In this document: positions 7,578 through 14,057 of the stretch, piece by piece | Numbering within the stretch: position 1 is the first letter of the stretch | Layout: each line of letters begins with the position of its first letter | Assembly: GCA_035541995.1 (NCBI GenBank) | Contig: DATKMG010000397.1 | Span: 1-14,196, forward strand | DNA: 14,196 nucleotides | Direction of reading: 5' to 3' | Source of the DNA: DATKMG01 sp035541995 | Lineage (GTDB): Bacteria; Acidobacteriota; Terriglobia; Versatilivoradales; Versatilivoraceae | Notes under the pieces: model-generated | Told to the model about the DNA's origin: nothing | Database searches by the model: none | What the model saw: the letters and a program-made list of their open reading frames with translations, nothing else | Made by a program: the position numbers and the translations under genes

Positions 7578-9644
7578 ATGATAGATCACAAGAGTCTAAA
7601 TCGCCTGCATCGCACCTGGAAGTGGCCGGTCATTTTGATCTTGGTCGGACACGGTATAGCGTTCGGGAACCCGTTGTTGGCCATCAAATCAAAACAAACG
7701 GGAGAGAAATCGAAGTCTCAACAGGCAGATCTGTCTGGCGAGAGAGGCCGGTCAGAGGCCTACTTTCACTTCAGCCTGGCGCGCGACCTGGAAGAGGATG
7801 GCAAATTTGTTCAGGCACTTGAGGAGTTTAAGAAGGCCGTTCAGGCTGATCCCCAATCCGCCTCGCTGCGAGTAGAGCTGGCCTATGCCTATTTGCGGCA
7901 TCGCCGAATTCGAGATGCTGTTCAGGAAGCCGAAAACGGCATTCGTTTGGACGCCAACAACTTGGAAGCTCATAAAATTCTCGGCCAGATCCATTATTCA
8001 ATGATCACCAATGAGGATCTCAATAAGGGTCCTGCTTCCAGCGAAAGCCTCAAGAGGGCCATTCAGGAATATGAGACAGTCCTGCGTCTCGATCCTTCGG
8101 ATCCTAGTCCTCTTCTGACTTTGAGTAGCTTATACCGATATGACGGGCAGACTGACAAGGCAATTAGCACTCTCAATAAATATCTGGGAATGGTCCCCTC
8201 CTCCGAGGCTGCTTTAGGGAGTCTGGCTCAGATTTACTCAGACCAGGGGAATTACAAAGAAGCCATTAACGTCTTTAAGAAGGCTTTGGAGGTAAATCCG
8301 GATTCTCCACGAATTCTGGAGGAGCTGGCTTATACTTACGAGCAGAGCAAAGACTACAAAAATGCCATTGAGACCTATCGTAAGGCCCTGAATGCCGACG
8401 AAGACAGCTTGGATTTGCGCCGTGGGCTGGCGCAGGCCTTGCTGGAAGACGGTGAGGACCAGTCTGCGGAAAAGGAATATCTGAAAATCCTGGAGGCGGA
8501 TCCTGACGAGGGCATAGCCTATCTCCGATTGGGACAGATTTACCGTAAACGCCTCGATTTCGATAAAGCCCTGGAGAACTTCAACAAGGCCAACAGCATA
8601 TTGGTCAACAGCCTCGAGGTTCCATTTTATATTGCTACGCTCTACGAGGAGCTGGGGAAGTTTGAGAAAGCCCAGGAGCGATTTCAGCACCTGCTGAAGC
8701 TTTCGGCAAAACAAGATCATAATTACTCGGCTTCGGAAGCGCAGAATCGAGCTGTCTTTCTCACTCACGCCGGCTACGTCGCGCAACAGTTGGGGAGTTA
8801 CACGGAGGCAATCAATTACTTCAACGAGTTGAGGACATTGAGCCCTGACAACGAGCTAAAAGCAGATGGTTACATCATTGACACTTATCGAACGAGTCGG
8901 CAGATGGACAAGGCACTAGCAACTGCCGAAGCCTCTCTGAATGAGCACTCTGGCGATGCAGACATGAGAGTCCTCTACGACGACCTCCTGGCCGAGTCCG
9001 GCAAATCGGATCAGGCAATTAAGGACCTCGAGGGTCTGCTCAAGAACAACGACGAGGATTTCAAGATCTATTATGCGTTGATCCAAATTTATCAGCGCGA
9101 CAAGAAGTTCGAGGAGGCCGAAAAGGTAGCCTTCAAGGCCGAAAAAGACTTCAAAAGTAAGGAGTCGTTTTATTTCACGCTGGGATCTCTTTACGAACGT
9201 CAAAAGGAATACGACAAAGCGGAGGAGACTTTCAAAAAAGTGCTGGCGTTGAACCCGAAGCATGCCCCGACCTTGAACTATTGGGGATATATGCTGGCGG
9301 ATCGCGGTGTCCGGCTAGAGCAATCGCTTGATCTGATTAAGAGAGCCGTTGATTTGGATCCAAACAATGGCGCTTATCTGGACAGTCTGGGATGGGCTTA
9401 TTTCAAGCTCAATCAACTCAGTGAAGCCGAAAAGTACCTCAAGAAGGCCCAGGAGCGGGTTCGGCGGGACCCAACGATCCATGATCATCTTGGAGATCTG
9501 TACTACCAGAATAGCCAATATGATGAAGCTCAAAAGGCTTGGGAGTCTTCCATTGCCAATCATCAGGATGATGAGGAGATGCATAAGGTTCAGAAGAAGC
9601 TCGATGATCTCAAGGTGAAGTTAGCCTCACTGCAAAAGAAATAG
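7578..9644 (+). CDS. Large exported TPR-repeat protein
   Basis: The 688-residue protein is built almost entirely of tetratricopeptide repeats, roughly fifteen in number. Consensus units such as 'A...Y...g.y..Ai..y.kal..dP' run from about residue 60 to the C-terminus. Clear examples are NYKEAINVFKKALEVNPDS and EYDKAEETFKKVLALNPKH. TPR solenoids are protein-binding scaffolds, here probably periplasmic or membrane-attached. The start is set at ATG 7578 because AAGGAC lies about five bases upstream and GGAGG further up. An in-frame TTG at 7527 has no comparable site. The N-terminus (MIDHKSLNRLHRTWKW, then a hydrophobic stretch to about residue 35) resembles a signal peptide. No catalytic domain is visible. 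Transcription ends at the intrinsic terminator 29 bases after the stop. The exact function cannot be inferred. Confidence 0.88.
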   Translation: MIDHKSLNRLHRTWKWPVILILVGHGIAFGNPLLAIKSKQTGEKSKSQQADLSGERGRSEAYFHFSLARDLEEDGKFVQALEEFKKAVQADPQSASLRVELAYAYLRHRRIRDAVQEAENGIRLDANNLEAHKILGQIHYSMITNEDLNKGPASSESLKRAIQEYETVLRLDPSDPSPLLTLSSLYRYDGQTDKAISTLNKYLGMVPSSEAALGSLAQIYSDQGNYKEAINVFKKALEVNPDSPRILEELAYTYEQSKDYKNAIETYRKALNADEDSLDLRRGLAQALLEDGEDQSAEKEYLKILEADPDEGIAYLRLGQIYRKRLDFDKALENFNKANSILVNSLEVPFYIATLYEELGKFEKAQERFQHLLKLSAKQDHNYSASEAQNRAVFLTHAGYVAQQLGSYTEAINYFNELRTLSPDNELKADGYIIDTYRTSRQMDKALATAEASLNEHSGDADMRVLYDDLLAESGKSDQAIKDLEGLLKNNDEDFKIYYALIQIYQRDKKFEEAEKVAFKAEKDFKSKESFYFTLGSLYERQKEYDKAEETFKKVLALNPKHAPTLNYWGYMLADRGVRLEQSLDLIKRAVDLDPNNGAYLDSLGWAYFKLNQLSEAEKYLKKAQERVRRDPTIHDHLGDLYYQNSQYDEAQKAWESSIANHQDDEEMHKVQKKLDDLKVKLASLQKK

Positions 9645-9672
9645 CGCCTTCCATCCCGGTATTAGATCAACA

Positions 9673-9700
9673 GCTCAACCTTGCGGGTTGGGCTTTTTTT
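9673..9700 (+). terminator. Intrinsic terminator of the TPR-protein transcript
   Basis: GCTCAACC (9673-9680), loop TTGCG, GGTTGGGC (9686-9693) form an eight-pair GC-rich stem with one G-T wobble, followed directly by seven T residues (9694-9700). This is the clearest Rho-independent terminator in the window. It ends 28 bases before the ispE start codon. Confidence 0.9.
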
Positions 9701-9728
9701 ATGCCAGACTTGTTTGAGGTTTCCCAAG

Positions 9729-10628
9729 ATGGCCTATCAAACTATCTGTCTTCGCAGTTTCGCCAAACTCAACTTGGGCCTGCATATTCTGGGGAAGAGG
9801 ACGGATGGCTTTCATGAAATTCGCACTGTATTCCAGACGATAACCCTGCATGATCGCATCGAAATCACTCGAAAGACGACTCCGGGAATCTCTTTCGACT
9901 GCCTTGAACCCGAGTTGAACACTCCAAACAATCTGGTAAGAAAAGCGGCCGAAGCTTTTTCTGAAATGCAGGGGGAACCGTTTGGGATTCATGTTCACCT
10001 GGAAAAGAGGATTCCGATTGGATCAGGGTTGGGCGGCGGAAGCAGCAACGCGGCGATCACTGTGCTCGGTCTTGAGCGGTTATTCGAAAAGAGACTCAGT
10101 CGCGATCAGCGCTTCGAAATTGGGGGTCGCCTTGGGTCAGATGTCCCGTTTTTTTTTATAGGAGGGACTGCTCTTGGGCTGGGGCGCGGTTCGGAAGTGT
10201 ATCCTCTCCAGGAAAGAGTCGAAAAGCACGTGCTGGTGCTGATTCCGCCGTTCCCCGTTAGTACGATAAATGCCTATTCCAGAGCTAGTTTGGCATTGAC
10301 AAGAAGGATGAATGCCAGTAATATTGCTGTTTTCTGTTCTGACTACCAGGAGAGCCTGGAAGACGGGCGGCTTCCGGAAAATGACTTTGAAAAGACTGTT
10401 CTGGAAGATCGGGAGGAACTGCGGGAACTGAAAAAAGATTTGATCCGGTCAGGTGCGGGTGTTTCTGGTCTGACGGGCAGTGGTGCTGCCTTGTTTGGCT
10501 TTTTCGATTCAGAGGAGGCAATAAAGCGCGCCCAGCAGTTCTTCTCGGCGGAGAGGGCTCGAGTGATCCGAACGCAAACCTTGGGCCGGGACCAGTATTG
10601 GCCTTGCCTGGTGGAATCTCTGCATTGA
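9729..10628 (+). CDS. ispE: 4-diphosphocytidyl-2-C-methyl-D-erythritol kinase
   Basis: IspE phosphorylates CDP-methylerythritol in the MEP pathway to isoprenoid precursors. It is a GHMP kinase of 299 residues here, normal for the family. Motifs in order are SFAKLNLGLHI with catalytic-site Lys13, GFHEIRTVFQTI, the phosphate loop PIGSGLGGGSSNAA (96-109), GSDVPFFF with catalytic Asp138, and LTGSGAALFGFF near the end. ATG 9729 is chosen over an in-frame TTG at 9681, which falls inside the terminator loop. GAGGT at 9715-9719 sits eight bases before the ATG and MAYQTICLRSFAKLNL aligns with normal IspE starts. No good promoter fits between the terminator and the ATG, so expression may depend on read-through or a promoter overlapping the TPR gene's end. 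The tRNA-Gln gene begins five bases after the stop. Confidence 0.95.
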   Translation: MAYQTICLRSFAKLNLGLHILGKRTDGFHEIRTVFQTITLHDRIEITRKTTPGISFDCLEPELNTPNNLVRKAAEAFSEMQGEPFGIHVHLEKRIPIGSGLGGGSSNAAITVLGLERLFEKRLSRDQRFEIGGRLGSDVPFFFIGGTALGLGRGSEVYPLQERVEKHVLVLIPPFPVSTINAYSRASLALTRRMNASNIAVFCSDYQESLEDGRLPENDFEKTVLEDREELRELKKDLIRSGAGVSGLTGSGAALFGFFDSEEAIKRAQQFFSAERARVIRTQTLGRDQYWPCLVESLH

Positions 10629-10633
10629 AACAA

Positions 10634-10708
10634 TGGGGCGTCGTCAAGTGGTAAGACACAGGTCTTTGGAACCTGCATTCGGAGGTTCGAATCCTCCCGC
10701 CCCAGCCA
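10634..10708 (+). tRNA. tRNA-Gln (anticodon UUG), CCA encoded
   Basis: A complete cloverleaf is seen. The acceptor TGGGGCG (10634-10640) pairs with CGCCCCA (10698-10704), including the U1-A72 pair typical of glutamine tRNAs. The D arm is GTC...GAC. The anticodon stem CAGGT/ACCTG has loop CTTTGGA with anticodon TTG at 10666-10668. The T arm is GGAGG-TTCGAAT-CCTCC. Discriminator G10705 is followed by genomically encoded CCA (10706-10708). It lies between ispE and prs in the same orientation and is probably excised from a shared transcript. Confidence 0.97.
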
Positions 10709-10801
10709 GAGTCTGTCCCTTCAATCTTCCCCAGTACCCCAGAAGAAGGCCGTGAAACGAGTAGCGACGGGTCCCAATTTCAAGTGATTGGAGAGTGTGC
10801 C

Positions 10802-11743
10802 TTGCCCGACGACTTGAAGGTTTTCTCTGGAACGGCAAACCGGGCGTTGGCTGAACAGATTTGCCGATCATTGGGTATTCCTCTCGGGAATGCTTCCATT
10901 ACTCGGTTTAGTGATGGAGAAATCTATGTCCAGATTCTTGAGAATGTGAGAGGACAGGATGTTTTCGTGATTCAGCCGACCTGTACACCGGTAGATTCTA
11001 ATCTGGTTGAGCTCCTGCTCATGATTGATGCATTCAAACGGTCATCAGCCCGGAGGATTACGGCCGTGCTGCCTTATTATGGATATGCGCGCCAGGACCG
11101 AAAGGACAAACCTCGAGTCCCAATCTCCGCCAAGTTGGTGGCCGATGTGTTGTCGACTGCCGGTGCGAGTCGGGCTTTGACCATGGATTTGCATGTGCCG
11201 CAGATCCAGGGCTTTTTTGACATTCCCGTAGATCACCTTTTTGCGGCCCCCGTCATCATCGACTACTTCCAGAAACACGGCCTCCCGGATCTTACGGTAA
11301 TCTCACCCGATGCAGGCGGAACCGAAAGGGCCAGAGCCTATGCCAAGAAGCTGCATGCTAATCTTGCCATTATCGACAAAAGGCGGAAAGAAGCCAATGT
11401 GGCCGAAGTGGTCCACATCATCGGTGAGGTGAAAGGGCGGAGCTGTCTGATTGTAGATGACATTGTAGATACGGCCGGAACCTTGGTGAAGTCGGTGGGT
11501 GCCTTGTTGAAGAAGGGAGCCAGAGCCGTCTATGCCTCCTGCACACACCCAGTTCTGTCGGGTCCTGCGGTGGAGCGTATTCGGGATTCGGGTTTGACCC
11601 AACTGGTTGTCACTAATTCCATAGCCTTATCGGAAGAAGCGGCAAGATTGGACCGAATCAAAGTCCTCAGTGTGGCGGAACTGCTGGGCAAGGCCATCCG
11701 ATCCATACACGAGGAGAGTTCGGTCAGTTCGTTGTTCATTTAG
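10802..11743 (+). CDS. prs: Ribose-phosphate pyrophosphokinase (PRPP synthetase)
   Basis: Prs makes PRPP from ribose 5-phosphate and ATP, supplying purine, pyrimidine, histidine, tryptophan and NAD synthesis. Key features with the TTG 10802 start (313 residues) are FSDGEIYVQILENVRG, YYGYARQDRK, DLHVPQIQGFFDIPVDH with active-site His131, and the PRPP loop VDDIVDTAGT around Asp219-Asp220. I chose TTG 10802 because GGAGAG (10790-10795) lies six bases upstream and the product begins MPDDLKVFSGTAN, aligning with the E. coli MPDMKLFAGNA start. The GTG at 10784 would add six residues and has no convincing site. The gene follows tRNA-Gln and precedes rplY, a conserved order in several lineages. Confidence 0.95.
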   Translation: MPDDLKVFSGTANRALAEQICRSLGIPLGNASITRFSDGEIYVQILENVRGQDVFVIQPTCTPVDSNLVELLLMIDAFKRSSARRITAVLPYYGYARQDRKDKPRVPISAKLVADVLSTAGASRALTMDLHVPQIQGFFDIPVDHLFAAPVIIDYFQKHGLPDLTVISPDAGGTERARAYAKKLHANLAIIDKRRKEANVAEVVHIIGEVKGRSCLIVDDIVDTAGTLVKSVGALLKKGARAVYASCTHPVLSGPAVERIRDSGLTQLVVTNSIALSEEAARLDRIKVLSVAELLGKAIRSIHEESSVSSLFI

Positions 11744-11813
11744 CAGATAACATGATGATAGGTGAGAGGCGACTAGGGCGGACCTCACACTGAAAGTAAT
11801 GAGGAGGTAGCCA

Positions 11814-12524
11814 ATGCATCAATTTAAGGTCAGTGCCGAGATACGGAATGAATTTGGCAAGAATGCGGCCCGGCGAATCCGACGGGGCGGCCAATTGCCT
11901 GTGGTGTTGTACGGAAATCGTCAGGAAACCCTATCCTTAAAGGTGAACCCCAAAGAACTTGCCGCCATTCTCCATTCGGGTGCAGGCCACAACACGATTT
12001 TTGCTTTGGAGATTCTGGACCATGGGACGACTCAAGTCATGGTCAAGGACTGGATGAGCGATCCCGCTAAAGGATCCTTGCTCCACGCCGACCTGGTGAG
12101 AATTGCCATGGACAAAACACTGCTGGTGGAGGTCCCCATTCTGGCTGTCGGTGAGGCTAAGGGAGTCAAGGTCCAGGGCGGGATCTTCGAATTTGTCTTG
12201 CGAGAAGTCGAAGTTGAGTGTCTGCCGATGAATATTCCTGAAAACATCACCATCGACGTGTCCGAACTGGAACTGGGGGCGAACCTGCGGGTGTCAGACC
12301 TCCCGGTGAACCCCCAATTCAAAATCCTCTCAGACGCGGGATTGGTGGTGGCTCACGTCATTTCACCGAAGGCCGAGAAGGTGGCTGAACCCACAGCGGA
12401 ACCTACAGTTGCTGAACCTGAGGTTATCAAGAAAGGGAAGGTCGCAGAGGAAGGAGAAGCTGCCGAAGCCAAACCTGAAGAGAAAGAGAAGGAGAGGGAG
12501 AAGGAGAAGAAGGATAGGAAGTAG
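11814..12524 (+). CDS. rplY: Large ribosomal subunit protein bL25, CTC/TL5 long form
   Basis: bL25 binds 5S rRNA in the large subunit. The 236-residue protein has the N-terminal L25 domain (about 1-92; FGKNAARRIRRGGQLPVVLYG, then HADLVRI) and the C-terminal beta domain of the CTC/TL5 form (about 93-187; EVPILAVGEAKGVKVQGG, then LPMNIPENITIDVSELELG). A low-complexity tail of about 48 residues follows: first Ala/Pro/Glu/Val-rich, then almost only Lys/Glu/Arg. The tail is encoded partly by a 38-base pure purine run (12477-12514). GAGGAGGT, ending five bases before the ATG, is the strongest ribosome-binding site in the window. The gene sits between prs and pth, the usual order. A GTGAG/CTCAC inverted repeat lies in the 70-base leader. 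Confidence 0.95.
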   Translation: MHQFKVSAEIRNEFGKNAARRIRRGGQLPVVLYGNRQETLSLKVNPKELAAILHSGAGHNTIFALEILDHGTTQVMVKDWMSDPAKGSLLHADLVRIAMDKTLLVEVPILAVGEAKGVKVQGGIFEFVLREVEVECLPMNIPENITIDVSELELGANLRVSDLPVNPQFKILSDAGLVVAHVISPKAEKVAEPTAEPTVAEPEVIKKGKVAEEGEAAEAKPEEKEKEREKEKKDRK

Positions 12525-12558
12525 AATATCCCCCGGGTTCCGCAGAGTATTGTTGACC

Positions 12559-13125
12559 ATGTTTTCTCGAAAACTAGTGCTTGGCCTTGGAAACCCGGGA
12601 GAAAGCTATAAGAATACCTCCCATAATCTCGGGTTTCAGGTGGTGGACCGGCTTGCTGCAGAAGAGGGGGTACGATGGCACAAGGGCGAGTTTCAGGCTT
12701 TGGTGGCCCACTCCAGGATCGATGGAATCGAATTACTGCTCGCCAAGCCCCAGACCTTCATGAACCTGAGTGGTCAATCGGCCGCTCTCTTGATGAACCA
12801 CTATGAGCTGGCAACGGGGGATCTAATCGTCGTCTTGGATGACTTGGCTCTCCCTTTTGGGAAGATCAGGATCCGTGGGCGTGGTAGTGCTGGAGGCCAC
12901 AGGGGCTTGGCGTCGGTCATTGCCAGCTTAAGCAGTCAAGAGTTCATTCGGATTCGATTAGGAATAGGCCAGGAAGGGGAGATGGAGGATGCCGCCGAGT
13001 ACGTATTGCGGCCCATCCCCAAGAGGCTGAAAAGTCTGGCGGACGAAATGGTCGTTCGAGGAAAGGATGCGGTCAAAACCGTTTGCGTTCGCGGTCTGCA
13101 GGCTGCCATGAACCAGTTCAACTGA
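12559..13125 (+). CDS. pth: Peptidyl-tRNA hydrolase
   Basis: Pth hydrolyses the ester bond of peptidyl-tRNAs released from stalled ribosomes. The product of 188 residues is typical. MFSRKLVLGLGNPGESY leads to catalytic His22 in NTSHNLGF; the position before the His is Ser here where Arg is common. KPQTFMNLSG with the substrate-binding Asn, LIVVLDDLALPFGKIRIR with the conserved Asp, and GSAGGHRGLASV follow. ATG 12559 is chosen because the protein then starts right at the first beta strand. The frame is open further upstream, but only as an overlap with rplY in another frame. The upstream ribosome-binding site is weak (GCAGAG), so reinitiation after rplY, 34 bases earlier, is possible. Confidence 0.96.
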   Translation: MFSRKLVLGLGNPGESYKNTSHNLGFQVVDRLAAEEGVRWHKGEFQALVAHSRIDGIELLLAKPQTFMNLSGQSAALLMNHYELATGDLIVVLDDLALPFGKIRIRGRGSAGGHRGLASVIASLSSQEFIRIRLGIGQEGEMEDAAEYVLRPIPKRLKSLADEMVVRGKDAVKTVCVRGLQAAMNQFN

Positions 13126-13175
13126 AGTATCAAGCCTCTTTTAAGGGCAAGACCAAAGCGAGGAGCTGAGAAATC

Positions 13176-13559
13176 ATGCGAAGTTATGAGTTGATGTTTA
13201 TTGTCGTTCCCACTGTGACTGACGAAGAGATTGACAAGCTCGTCGCCCAGATGGAAGGGGCCGTCAGTTCGGCCGGCGGCGAGGTCTTGAGTGCCGACCG
13301 GCTGGGCAAGCGAAAACTAGCTTATCGGATCGCGCGATTTGAAGAAGGGTTTTACATCCTTCTCAACATTAGAGGGACGGGCGAAATGATCAAAGAGTTG
13401 GAACGCAGGCTGAAGGTGACCGACTCTGTGATTCGGTTCGTCACGGTGCGGGTCGACGAGGTTTTGAAAAGAGTGGAGAAAGCAAAGGCAGCGCGTCTGA
13501 AGAAGGCACGGAAGCGGTCTCCTGGTACTCAACCCGAAGCAACTGCGCCGGCCATCTGA
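13176..13559 (+). CDS. rpsF: Small ribosomal subunit protein bS6
   Basis: bS6 is a 30S platform protein that pairs with bS18. The 127 residues start MRSYELMFIVVPTVTDEEID and include GKRKLAYRIARFEEGFY (44-60) and a final domain strand FVTVRVDEVLKR. A basic tail (KAKAARLKKARKRS) and a short TAPAI end complete the protein. GAGGAG about ten bases upstream supports the ATG. It lies 50 bases after pth and heads the ribosomal-protein group. The short leader shows no convincing S6:S18 autoregulatory hairpin; the notable structure lies downstream, before rpsR. Confidence 0.97.
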   Translation: MRSYELMFIVVPTVTDEEIDKLVAQMEGAVSSAGGEVLSADRLGKRKLAYRIARFEEGFYILLNIRGTGEMIKELERRLKVTDSVIRFVTVRVDEVLKRVEKAKAARLKKARKRSPGTQPEATAPAI

Positions 13560-13586
13560 GCGGGGAAACGCCTCTATATTTGATCT

Positions 13587-13617
13587 GAGTGCATTGTGAT
13601 CAGTGATCAATGCACTC
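13587..13617 (+). repeat. Perfect 10-bp inverted repeat after rpsF
   Basis: GAGTGCATTG (13587-13596) and CAATGCACTC (13608-13617) are exact reverse complements around an 11-base centre, TGATCAGTGAT. Three further pairs (13599-13601 with 13605-13607) can form after a two-base bulge. It starts 28 bases after the rpsF stop. The sequence after it is CCTTCC, not a T-run, so it is not an intrinsic terminator. It could be an RNA-stabilising or processing hairpin, or a DNA operator. Confidence 0.6.
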
Positions 13618-13622
13618 CCTTC

Positions 13623-13708
13623 CTGGCGCTCACTCCTCAAGTGGAGAGGTGCGGAAGGAAGCAGGGTGAGCGGCGAAGTCCAAAAGGAGTGACCGCCAGA
13701 GTGGTCAC
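13623..13708 (+). promoter_or_regulatory. Candidate structured RNA in the rpsR leader with competing helices
   Basis: Helix A: 13623-13636 pairs with 13686-13699 (13 of 14 positions; C13629/C13693 mismatched). Helix B: 13627-13635 pairs with 13664-13672 (nine pairs, one G-T). Helix C: GTGACC (13689-13694) pairs with GGTCAC (13703-13708). A excludes both B and C, whereas B and C are compatible with each other, as in a two-state leader. AGGTGCGGAAGGAAGCAG (13647-13664) inside the element matches the E. coli 4.5S RNA core at 17 of 18 positions by memory. The flanking pairs of that RNA are not reproduced. Pairings are read by eye; whether it is a riboregulator, a small RNA or chance is open. Confidence 0.4.
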
Positions 13709-13741
13709 CATCATTTGCATAATTCGATTAGGAGAGAAACC

Positions 13742-14014
13742 ATGAATGGCACGCAAGGCCCGCGAAGGCCGTCAGGCCCGTCATCAGGGCCGCGGAAACA
13801 GTACATGCGACGCAAGAAGGTCTGTAAGTTTTGTGTCGAGAAGATTGATCACATTGACTACAAAGAATCAAGATTACTATCGCAGTTTGTTCCGGAAAGA
13901 GGGAAGATTCTCCCTCGCAGAATATCCGGGGTTTGCGCGCCGCATCAACGCAAGCTCATGGAGGCGATCAAAATCGCAAGAAACATCGCCCTTCTGCCTT
14001 TTGTGGCAGACTAG
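13742..14014 (+). CDS. rpsR: Small ribosomal subunit protein bS18, cysteine-containing (C+) form
   Basis: bS18 binds bS6 and 16S rRNA on the 30S platform. The 90-residue product has a Gly/Pro/Ser-rich N-terminus, then RRKKVCKFCVEKIDHIDYK and the closing RRISGVCAPHQRKLMEAIK and RNIALLPFV. Cys28, Cys31, Cys65 and His68 form a CxxC...CxxH set that could bind zinc, as in the C+ versions of this ribosomal protein. The start is ATG 13742, with AGGAGAG (13730-13736) five bases upstream. An in-frame TTG at 13715 has no site and would add nine unconserved residues. An unusually long 182-base spacer without ssb separates it from rpsF; rplI follows after 43 bases. Confidence 0.96.
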   Translation: MNGTQGPRRPSGPSSGPRKQYMRRKKVCKFCVEKIDHIDYKESRLLSQFVPERGKILPRRISGVCAPHQRKLMEAIKIARNIALLPFVAD

Positions 14015-14057
14015 CTCGGTTGAAAGACACTCTCGTCGGAAGGAAAGGGGTATCGAC

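Noticed and set aside
8238..8786. 182-codon minus-strand frame opposite the TPR gene, rich in Leu/Ile/Phe.
   Set aside because: It is a codon shadow of the repeated helical TPR coding sequence, with no independent evidence.
9681..9728. Upstream TTG start for ispE adding 16 residues.
   Set aside because: It falls in the loop of the intrinsic terminator and has no binding site; ATG 9729 fits the family start.
13623..13708. Glutamine (glnA-type) riboswitch, suggested by the CGGAAG..AGG and CGAAG elements.
   Set aside because: The conserved core order and stems of that class are not reproduced, and the class is known from cyanobacteria.
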